Shown in pieces: positions 57,787 to 64,000 of a stretch of DNA of 64,000 nucleotides. The position numbers were made by a program, and so were the translations under genes. The notes beneath the pieces were generated by a model. That model was not told the origin of the DNA, made no database searches, and saw nothing but the letters and a program-made list of their open reading frames with translations. Source of the DNA: Paracoccus gahaiensis. GTDB lineage: Bacteria > Pseudomonadota > Alphaproteobacteria > Rhodobacterales > Rhodobacteraceae. The first letter of the stretch is position 1; every line of letters begins with the position of its first letter. The stretch spans positions 186,001-250,000 of the forward strand of contig NZ_SUNI01000001.1 in assembly GCF_005048225.1 (NCBI RefSeq), in the 5' to 3' direction.

Positions 57787-58419
57787 TCAGGCGGTCCAGT
57801 CGATGGGCGCGCGGCCCTGATCCTGCAGCCAGGCATTGATGCGGCTGAAGGGGCGCGACCCGAAGAAGCCGCGCCGGGCCGAGAGGGGCGAGGGATGGGC
57901 GGTGGCGATCACCAGATCCTGCGGGCGCGGCAGGCCCTTGAGCGTCTTTTGGGCATGGGCGCCCCAGAGGAGGAAGGCCAGCGGCTGATGGCGCTGCGCC
58001 TCGGCCACGGCCTCGCGGGCAAGGCGGTCCCAGCCCCATCGGGCATGGGCGCCCGCCTGGCCCGGCAGGACGCTGAGGGCGCTGTTCAGGAGCAGGACCC
58101 CCTGCGCCGCCCAGCCCGAGAGATCGCCGGTGGCGGGGGTGGCGCCGATATCGTCGCGCAGTTCGGTATAGATGTTTTTCAGCGAACGCGGCAGCGGGGT
58201 CTCGGGCGTGACTGAGAAGGCCAGGCCATTGGCATGGCCCGGGGTGGGATAGGGGTCCTGGCCCAGGATCACCACACGCGTGTCCTGCGGCGGGGTGGCT
58301 GTGAGCGCCGCGAAGAGGTGCTCGGGTCCGGGCAGGAAGTCCCGGGGCAGGCGGTCGCGCAGATCGGGCCAGGTGTCGGTGAAGAAGGGCAGATGCGCCC
58401 AACATTCGGGCGGGGTCAT
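57787..58419 (-). CDS. ung: Uracil-DNA glycosylase (family 1)
   Basis: This 210-aa enzyme removes uracil from DNA. Motifs are the catalytic [20 protein letters not shown] (Asp water activator), [17 protein letters not shown] and [19 protein letters not shown] (the leucine-loop motif with catalytic His). ATG 58419 overlaps the trpD stop by four bases (ATGA), so a repair gene is translated from within the trp operon. It starts with [13 protein letters not shown], typical for the family. Confidence 0.96.
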   Translation of the reverse strand: MTPPECWAHLPFFTDTWPDLRDRLPRDFLPGPEHLFAALTATPPQDTRVVILGQDPYPTPGHANGLAFSVTPETPLPRSLKNIYTELRDDIGATPATGDLSGWAAQGVLLLNSALSVLPGQAGAHARWGWDRLAREAVAEAQRHQPLAFLLWGAHAQKTLKGLPRPQDLVIATAHPSPLSARRGFFGSRPFSRINAWLQDQGRAPIDWTA

Positions 58420-59435
58420 GCCGCAGGCACGCCGGTGATCCGGGCGAGGGCCTCCAGCCGGGCCTTGGCGGCACCGCTGTCGATCGAGGTGGCGGCCAGC
58501 ACGGCGCCCGCGCGCAGGTCGGGGACATGGCCGGCGATCAGCAGGGCCGCTGCCGCGTTCAGCAGCACCGCGTCGCGATAGGCGCCGGGAGCGCCGTCGA
58601 GCAGCGCCCGGAAGGCGGCGGCGTTCTGCGCGGGCTCGCCGCCGATGATCTCCTCGAACGGGTGGCGGGGCAGGCCGGCATCCTCGGGGGTGATGGTGAA
58701 TTCGGTGATCCGACCGTCCTTCAGCTGGGCCACCTGGCTGGGGGCGGCGATCGACAGCTCGTCGGTGCCGTCGCCGCCATGGACCAGCCAGGCGGCGTCC
58801 GAGCCCAGATCGCGCAGCACCTCGGCCATGGGACGGATCCACTGGGCGCTGAAGGCGCCGGTCAGCTGGCGGCGGACCGAGGCCGGGTTGGTCAGCGGGC
58901 CCAGCAGGTTGAAGACCGTGCGCGTACCCAGTTCGGCGCGGGGCGGGCCCACATGGCGCATCGCCGGATGGTGCATCGGCGCCATCATGAAGCAGATGCC
59001 CGCGCCGTCCAGCGCGGCTTGCGCCACGGCGGGCCCGCCCATCACGTTGATGCCCATCTGCGTCAGCGCATCCGCCGCACCCGATTTCGACGACAGGTTG
59101 CGGTTGCCGTGCTTGGCCACCGGAACGCCGGCGCCCGCCACCACGAAGGCCGTCGCGGTCGAGATGTTCAGCGTGCCCTTGCCGTCGCCGCCGGTGCCCA
59201 CGATGTCCATCGCGCCCTGCGGCGCGGTCACGCGGGTCATCCGGGCGCGCATGGCACGGGCGGCGGCGGCGATCTCGGCCACCGTCTCGCCGCGGACGCG
59301 GAGCGCCATCAGCAGGCCGCCGATCTGCGCCGGAGTCGCGGCGCCATCGAAAAGGGCCGAAAAGGCGGCCTCGGCCTCGGGGCCGGTCAGGGGGCGGGTG
59401 GCACTGATGCCGATCAGGGGGCGGATGTCGGTCAT
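58416..59435 (-). CDS. trpD: Anthranilate phosphoribosyltransferase
   Basis: This 339-aa enzyme attaches PRPP to anthranilate. Motifs are the PRPP loop [68 protein letters not shown] and [11 protein letters not shown]. The start overlaps the trpG stop (ATGA). It follows trpG and precedes ung in the same transcript. Confidence 0.97.
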   Translation of the reverse strand: MTDIRPLIGISATRPLTGPEAEAAFSALFDGAATPAQIGGLLMALRVRGETVAEIAAAARAMRARMTRVTAPQGAMDIVGTGGDGKGTLNISTATAFVVAGAGVPVAKHGNRNLSSKSGAADALTQMGINVMGGPAVAQAALDGAGICFMMAPMHHPAMRHVGPPRAELGTRTVFNLLGPLTNPASVRRQLTGAFSAQWIRPMAEVLRDLGSDAAWLVHGGDGTDELSIAAPSQVAQLKDGRITEFTITPEDAGLPRHPFEEIIGGEPAQNAAAFRALLDGAPGAYRDAVLLNAAAALLIAGHVPDLRAGAVLAATSIDSGAAKARLEALARITGVPAA

Positions 59436-60022
59436 GCGGCGTCCTTGCGGGGCGTGCAGCGAGTCAGGAAGTTGCGGATCATCTCGTGCCCATGTTCCGA
59501 GGCGATGGATTCGGGATGGAACTGCACGCCCTCGATGGGCAGGTCGGCATGGACCAGCCCCATGATCGTGCCGTCATCCGAGGTCGCGGTGACGCGCAGG
59601 CAATTGGGCAGGGTCTCGGGCTGGACCGTCAGCGAATGATAGCGCGTGGCGTTCAGCGGCGAGGGCAGGTCGGCGAAGACGCCGGTGCCGTCATGGGTGA
59701 TCGCATCGACCTTGCCATGCAGGATGCGGGTCGCGCGCACCACATGGCCGCCGAAGGCCTGCCCGATCGCCTGATGGCCCAGGCACACGCCGAAGAGCGG
59801 CACGGCCCGCTCGGCCGCCGCCCGGATCAGGTCAAGGCAGATCCCCGCCTGCGCCGGATCGCAGGGGCCCGGCGAGATCACGATGCCCTCGGGCGCCATG
59901 GCCAGTGCCTCGTCGACGGTCAGCTGGTCGTTGCGGCGCACGGTCACCTCGGCCCCGGCCTCGCCCAGGTAATGGACCAGGTTCCAGGTGAAGCTGTCGT
60001 AATTGTCGATCAGAAGGATCAT
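59432..60022 (-). CDS. trpG: Anthranilate synthase, glutamine amidotransferase component
   Basis: This 196-aa class I glutamine amidotransferase supplies ammonia to TrpE. Motifs are [32 protein letters not shown], the nucleophile Cys in [16 protein letters not shown], and the His-Glu pair in [15 protein letters not shown]. It opens the trpG-trpD-ung-trpC-moaC-moeA set. The probable trpE start lies 4 kb away on the opposite strand. Confidence 0.96.
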   Translation of the reverse strand: MILLIDNYDSFTWNLVHYLGEAGAEVTVRRNDQLTVDEALAMAPEGIVISPGPCDPAQAGICLDLIRAAAERAVPLFGVCLGHQAIGQAFGGHVVRATRILHGKVDAITHDGTGVFADLPSPLNATRYHSLTVQPETLPNCLRVTATSDDGTIMGLVHADLPIEGVQFHPESIASEHGHEMIRNFLTRCTPRKDAA

Positions 60023-60163
60023 GGCGCGCACCTTGGGGCAGGATGGGGAGGCAGGGGGACGGCGGCGGTTTCCCCCCGCCGAAGCGTTCGCTATAGATGG
60101 GGCATAGCGCGACCGGGGGTCAAGACCGGGCCGGATCATTCGCGCAGAGGACAAGGCAGGCGG

Positions 60164-60805
60164 ATGGCACGGGGATTTCTGACGGGGCTGGTTCATGGCG
60201 GGATCCTGGGCGCCGTGGCGCTGGCCGGGCTGTCGCTGCTGGCGCCGCTGCCGGTGGCCAATCCCGCCCTTGGGGTGGCCTCCGAGGCGGTCGAGGCGCG
60301 CGATCCGCTGTCGATGGGCCTGCCGGCGGGGTCGGAATTCGGGCGCGGGGGCGACATCGCGCCGCGCCTGCCCGCGCCGAGATCCGCCGCTCCCCGCGAG
60401 GCGCGCGATCCGGTCGCCGTGCCCGCGCCCCGGATCGAACCGGCGCCCCTGACCATCCGCGACGCCAATCTTCGCCCCGAGATCGCGGCGGAAGGCCAGG
60501 GGCCGGCTCCGACGCCGCCGGGCGAAGCCGAGGGCGCGGCGGGCCTGACCCTGCCGGGCCTTGCCTCCGCCACCCGGCGCGAGGAGGTCCAGGCCGCACC
60601 GCTGCCCGATCCCGGACCGGGCCGGGACGCGCTGCCCCGCATCGCCGTCGACAGCGCCACCCCCGAACACGCCCCGGAGCGCCGCAACGATCCGCAGCCC
60701 ACGACCCCCGCGCCACAGACCTCCACGCCCGGGCTGCCGGCCCCGGCGTTGGATTTGTCGCTGCCGCCCGACCTGACCGACCTTCGCCGACTGGAACGGA
60801 ACTGA
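60164..60805 (+). CDS. Uncharacterised membrane-anchored Pro/Ala-rich protein
   Basis: This 213-aa protein has one N-terminal membrane segment ([20 protein letters not shown], then [10 protein letters not shown]). A long Pro/Ala/Arg low-complexity region (to about residue 205) follows, ending [15 protein letters not shown]. The N-terminus resembles that of Rhodobacterales divergent polysaccharide deacetylases (YibQ type), whose catalytic domain is absent here. It could be a remnant or an independent periplasmic linker protein. It ends one base before the aminotransferase ATG. No function is assigned. Confidence 0.7.
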   Translation: MARGFLTGLVHGGILGAVALAGLSLLAPLPVANPALGVASEAVEARDPLSMGLPAGSEFGRGGDIAPRLPAPRSAAPREARDPVAVPAPRIEPAPLTIRDANLRPEIAAEGQGPAPTPPGEAEGAAGLTLPGLASATRREEVQAAPLPDPGPGRDALPRIAVDSATPEHAPERRNDPQPTTPAPQTSTPGLPAPALDLSLPPDLTDLRRLERN

Positions 60806-60806
60806 C

Positions 60807-61982
60807 ATGCACCCCCTGAACCCCGCCTTCACCACCACCTTCGCGCCCCCGGTCATGGAGGCCCGCCGCTGGCTGGAGGGCGTCACCTTCCCGCCCGATC
60901 AACCCCTGATCAATGTCAGCCAGGCCGCGCCCGTCGATCCTCCGCCCGAGGGGCTGCGCCGCGCCATCGCGGATGCCGCGCTGCACAGGCCCGAGGCGCA
61001 TCTCTATGGTCCGGTGCTGGGCAATGGCGATCTGCGGGCGGCGGTGGCGGCGCAGTTCTCGGGCGCCTATGGCGGCGCGGTCGATGCGGGGCGCGTGGCG
61101 ATCACGCAGGGGTGCAACCAGGCCTTCTGCGCGGCGATGGCGACGCTGGCCGGGCCGGGCGATCAGGTGATCCTGCCGACGCCCTGGTACTTCAACCACA
61201 AGATGTGGCTGGACATGGCGGGGGTCGAGGCCGTGCCTCTGCCCTGCGGGCCGGACCTTTTGCCCGATCCCGATCAGGCCCGTGCGCTGATCACGCCCGC
61301 GACCAAGGCCATCGTGCTGGTCACGCCCAACAACCCCTCGGGGGCGGAATATCCGGCGGGGCTGCTGGGGCGGTTCTTCGATCTGGCGCAGGCGCAGGGG
61401 CTGGCGCTGGTCGTGGACGAGACCTATCGCGATTTCGACAGCCGCGAGGGCGCCCCCCATGACCTGCTGGCCCGCCCCGATTGGGACCGCACGCTGCTCC
61501 AGCTCTACAGCTTTTCGAAGGCCTACCGGCTGACCGGGCACCGGGTGGGGGCGATGGTCGCGGGCACGGGGCGGCTGGCGCAGGTCGAGAAGTTCCTCGA
61601 CACGGTCGCCATCTCTCCTTCGCAACTGGGCCAGATCGGCGCGCTTTGGGGGATGGAGAACCTGCAGGACTGGCTGGCGGGTGAGCGGGCCGAGATCCTG
61701 TGCCGCCGCGCCGCGACCCGGGCGGCGCTGATCGCCCTGCCGGGCTGGCGGCTGAAAAGCACGGGCGCCTATTTTGCCTGGGTCGAGCATCCCTTCGCCG
61801 AGGGCTCGGCCGAGCTGGCGCGGCGCATGGTGCGCGACATCGGCGTGCTGGCCCTGCCGGGCACGATGTTCACCCCGCAGGGCGATCCGGTGGGCGCGCG
61901 CCACTTGCGGCTGGCCTTCGCCAATGTGGACGGGCCCGGCATCACCGAGCTGGCGGCCCGGCTGGCGCGGCTGGCGCCCTGA
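60807..61982 (+). CDS. Class I/II pyridoxal-phosphate aminotransferase
   Basis: This 391-aa fold-type I enzyme has the PLP lysine in [61 protein letters not shown] and the C-terminal carboxylate-binding [10 protein letters not shown]. It belongs to the large aspartate/aromatic aminotransferase group, and the exact amino acid cannot be told. It lies directly after the Pro/Ala-rich gene. Possible links to the trp genes are only positional. Confidence 0.88.
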   Translation: MHPLNPAFTTTFAPPVMEARRWLEGVTFPPDQPLINVSQAAPVDPPPEGLRRAIADAALHRPEAHLYGPVLGNGDLRAAVAAQFSGAYGGAVDAGRVAITQGCNQAFCAAMATLAGPGDQVILPTPWYFNHKMWLDMAGVEAVPLPCGPDLLPDPDQARALITPATKAIVLVTPNNPSGAEYPAGLLGRFFDLAQAQGLALVVDETYRDFDSREGAPHDLLARPDWDRTLLQLYSFSKAYRLTGHRVGAMVAGTGRLAQVEKFLDTVAISPSQLGQIGALWGMENLQDWLAGERAEILCRRAATRAALIALPGWRLKSTGAYFAWVEHPFAEGSAELARRMVRDIGVLALPGTMFTPQGDPVGARHLRLAFANVDGPGITELAARLARLAP

Positions 61983-62049
61983 TCCACTTGTGGCGCGCCC
62001 CCGGGCGTTCTAGAGACGGCAGCGACACGACCACGAGGAAGGCCGCGCC

Positions 62050-63981
62050 ATGTCACAGCTGCGAACCAAGGGCAAATCGACCGTCGTCTGGATCCTGATG
62101 GGTCTGATGGTGCTGGGGCTGGGGGGCTTCGGCGTCACCAGTTTCTCGGGCGGCACCTCCGAGGTGGGCTCGGTCGGAGAGACCCGGATCACCGCCGACG
62201 ACTATGCCCGCGCCCTGCAGGCGCAGATGCGCGAGCTGTCCCAGCAGATGGGCGAGCCGGTCAGCCTGCAGCAGGCCCAGCAGATGGGCGTGCCGCAATC
62301 CGTGCAGGCGCAGCTGGTCGCCGGTGCCGCCCTGGGCGAGCAGGCGCGCCGCATCGGCGTGTCGGTGGGCGATGCGCAGGTCGCGCAGACCATCCTGCAG
62401 GCGGGCGCCTTCCAGGGCCCCAACGGCAGCTTCGACCGCACCGCCTATGCCGAGATCCTGCGCCGCGAGAACCTGACCGAGGCCGAGTTTGAGGCCAGCG
62501 TGCGCGAGGATTCCGCGCGCCTGATCCTGCAGCGCGCCGTGGCCGGGGGCGTCGTCCCGCCCGCGCCGATGGTCGATCAGACTGCCGCCTGGCTGCTGGA
62601 GACCCGCGATTTCAGCTGGCGCGAACTGACCGAGGCCGACCTGCCCAGCCCCGTGGCCGAGCCCGACGAGGCCACCCTGCAGGCCTGGCACGAGGCCAAT
62701 GGCGACCGCTTCACCGCGCCCGAGACCCGCGCGATCACCTATGCCTGGGTGACGCCGGACATGCTGTCCTCCGAGGTCGCACTGGACGAGGCAGCGCTGC
62801 GCGCCGTCTATGACGAGAATATCGACCAGTTCCAGCGCCCCGCGCGGCGCATGGTCAGCCGCCTCGTCTTTCCCGACGAGGCCGAGGCTCAGGCCGCCCG
62901 CGAGGCGATCGATGCCGGCACGCTGCCCTTCGAGGGGTTCGTGCTGCAGCGCGGCCTGACGCTGGACGATGTGGATCTGGGCGAGGTGACCGAGGCCCAG
63001 CTGGGCGCCGCCGCCGAGCCGGTCTTCGCGCTGGAGCAGCCCGGCGTGGTGGGTCCGCTGCCGACCGATCTGGGTCCGGCGCTGTTCTCGGTGAACGCGA
63101 TCCTCGATCCCGTCGACGTTCCCTTCGAGGAGGCGCGCGAGGGGCTGCGCGGCGAGGCGGCCCTGTCCGCGGCCGCCCGCCTGATCCGCGACCGGGGCGC
63201 CGATTACGAGGATCTTCTGGCCGGCGGCGCCACGCTGGAGGACTTGGTCGAGCAGACCGAGCTGGAACTGGGCCAGATCGACTGGTCCGCCGAATCCGTT
63301 CCCGAAGAGGGCAGCATCGCGGGCTATGAAAGCTTCGTCGAACGTGCCGCCTCGGTCTCGACCACCGATTTCCCGCAGCTGGTCGAACTGGCCGATGGCG
63401 GCGTCTTCGCTCTGCGGCTGGACGAGCTGGTGCCGCCGACGCTGCGCCCCTTCGACGAGGTGCGCGACGAGGTGCTGGCCGACTGGCGCGCCGCCGAACG
63501 CCAGCGCCAGCTGCTGGCCTTGGCCGCCGAGCAGCGCCTGACCGCGATCTCGGAAACCGCGCCCGACACCGAAACGCCCGAGACGGCAGCCCCCGAGACG
63601 GCAGCCCCCGAGGCCGGCACGCCCGCGCCGGTGCCCGCACCCGCGCCGCTGGACTGGACCGCCGAGGAAGGTCTGTCGCGCAACGACTGGATGGACGGGT
63701 TGCCGCCCGAACTGCTGTCGCAGGCCTTCGCCCTGAGCGAACCGGACGAGGCCGAGGTGGTCGATGCCGGCGACCGGGTGTTCCTGGTCCGGCTGGACGG
63801 AATCAACGAGGCCGACCTGACCGGTGAGGACGCCGCCCAGATCCTCGAGGGCGTGCGCGCCCGGCTGGTCCAGTCGCTGCAGGCCGACCTGTTCGACTAT
63901 TACGCCCGCCACGCGCAGCGCGAGGCGCAGGTGCAGCTGAACATGCAGGCGATCGACGCCATCAACGCCCAGGTCCAGTGA
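62050..63981 (+). CDS. PpiD-like SurA_N / parvulin-family periplasmic folding factor
   Basis: This 643-aa protein has an N-terminal membrane anchor (about 12-33), a SurA_N-like chaperone region (about 45-180), and a parvulin-like stretch (about 245-360). The latter ends in the typical pattern EPVFALEQPGVVGPLPTDLG. A second helical region and an acidic Thr/Pro-rich insertion (about 500-535) with a PETAA duplication follow. The parvulin catalytic His and Cys are not obvious, so it may be chaperone-only, as in PpiD. GAGGAAGG precedes ATG 62050. The stop shares one base with the next start (probable trpE). Confidence 0.88.
   Translation: MSQLRTKGKSTVVWILMGLMVLGLGGFGVTSFSGGTSEVGSVGETRITADDYARALQAQMRELSQQMGEPVSLQQAQQMGVPQSVQAQLVAGAALGEQARRIGVSVGDAQVAQTILQAGAFQGPNGSFDRTAYAEILRRENLTEAEFEASVREDSARLILQRAVAGGVVPPAPMVDQTAAWLLETRDFSWRELTEADLPSPVAEPDEATLQAWHEANGDRFTAPETRAITYAWVTPDMLSSEVALDEAALRAVYDENIDQFQRPARRMVSRLVFPDEAEAQAAREAIDAGTLPFEGFVLQRGLTLDDVDLGEVTEAQLGAAAEPVFALEQPGVVGPLPTDLGPALFSVNAILDPVDVPFEEAREGLRGEAALSAAARLIRDRGADYEDLLAGGATLEDLVEQTELELGQIDWSAESVPEEGSIAGYESFVERAASVSTTDFPQLVELADGGVFALRLDELVPPTLRPFDEVRDEVLADWRAAERQRQLLALAAEQRLTAISETAPDTETPETAAPETAAPEAGTPAPVPAPAPLDWTAEEGLSRNDWMDGLPPELLSQAFALSEPDEAEVVDAGDRVFLVRLDGINEADLTGEDAAQILEGVRARLVQSLQADLFDYYARHAQREAQVQLNMQAIDAINAQVQ
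63577..63606 (+). repeat. Exact 15-bp tandem duplication in the PpiD-like gene
   Basis: CCCGAGACGGCAGCC occurs twice in a row and keeps the reading frame (PETAA twice) in a low-complexity segment. Confidence 0.85.
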
Positions 63982-64000
63982 TGCAGCTGACCCCCGACTT
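63981..64000 (+). CDS. trpE: Start of a further gene, probably anthranilate synthase component I (partial)
   Basis: ATG 63981 shares its A with the PpiD stop (TGATG), and the first visible codons read MQLTPD. That short start resembles TrpE N-termini in Rhodobacterales, where ppiD is commonly followed by trpE. Only six full codons are present, so this is an inference from synteny. Confidence 0.5.

Overview
The window looks like one contiguous piece of a chromosome from a Paracoccus-like member of the Rhodobacterales (Alphaproteobacteria). The reasons are the very high GC content, almost gapless coding with many ATGA/GTGA start-stop overlaps, a perfect alphaproteobacterial SOS box (GTTC-N7-GTTC) at lexA, a class II EPSP synthase, a B12-dependent ribonucleotide reductase, an HWE/HisKA_2-type histidine kinase, and small families typical of this order (a DUF6476-like protein and a UbiK/BMFP protein). 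The genus is an inference from gene content and protein style. No database search was possible. I saw no transposase, integrase, phage gene, CRISPR array or rRNA. There is one tRNA, and no gene-free gap exceeds about 200 bases.

Layout. 1-4.5 kb: the end of nrdJ, a Crp/Fnr-type regulator, and an uncharacterised pair made of a multi-pass membrane protein and a ClpP-like periplasmic protein. 4.6-9.4 kb: tRNA-Leu(UAG), nnr, glnB-glnA, and an old yellow enzyme. 9.6-19.6 kb: a long Na+/H+ antiporter with a cyclic-nucleotide-binding-like domain coupled to tex and an AGE-family epimerase, an orphan histidine kinase, a transglutaminase-like protein, and a cobC-like/cbiB pair. 19.8-27.7 kb: the leucine degradation (liu) cluster, with ivd, mccB, mccA and an in-frame HMG-CoA lyase/methylglutaconyl-CoA hydratase fusion. 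An LprI-like gene and an ompW gene sit inside it. 27.8-39.4 kb: housekeeping genes (glyA, nadK, rpoH, an rluD-type synthase, lgt, midA, pgeF, lrp, trxB, moaA) and several Rhodobacterales-type unknowns. 39.5-46.7 kb: a lipoprotein, an AlkD-like protein, aroA, prpE and maeB. 46.8-51.3 kb: a gapless nucleoside salvage operon cdd-deoA-deoB-add-upp. 51.3-55.2 kb: a SPOR protein, hemE, hemC and lexA. 55.3-60.0 kb (minus strand): trpG-trpD-ung-trpC-moaC-moeA running towards lexA. 60.2-64 kb: an unknown Pro/Ala-rich protein, an aminotransferase, a PpiD-like chaperone, and the first codons of what is probably trpE.

How the parts fit together. The liu genes convert isovaleryl-CoA to acetoacetate and acetyl-CoA. 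PrpE and MaeB link propionate and C4 metabolism to the acetyl-CoA and pyruvate pools. The cbiB/cobC pair serves the cobalamin that NrdJ needs. Regulatory sites readable in the sequence include an FNR box placed as a class II site at ompW, an SOS box overlapping the lexA -10, a TetR-like inverted repeat over the ivd start region, a TTTGCAAA-type inverted repeat upstream of prpE, and a perfect 8+8 palindrome upstream of maeB. A dispersed intergenic repeat occurs at least five times in both orientations.

The least explained items are the membrane protein/ClpP-like pair (2367-4456), the liuE-liuC fusion (26030-27667), the dispersed repeat family, a putative inactive M48-like envelope protein (30085-31116), and the antiporter with a degenerate cNMP-binding domain.
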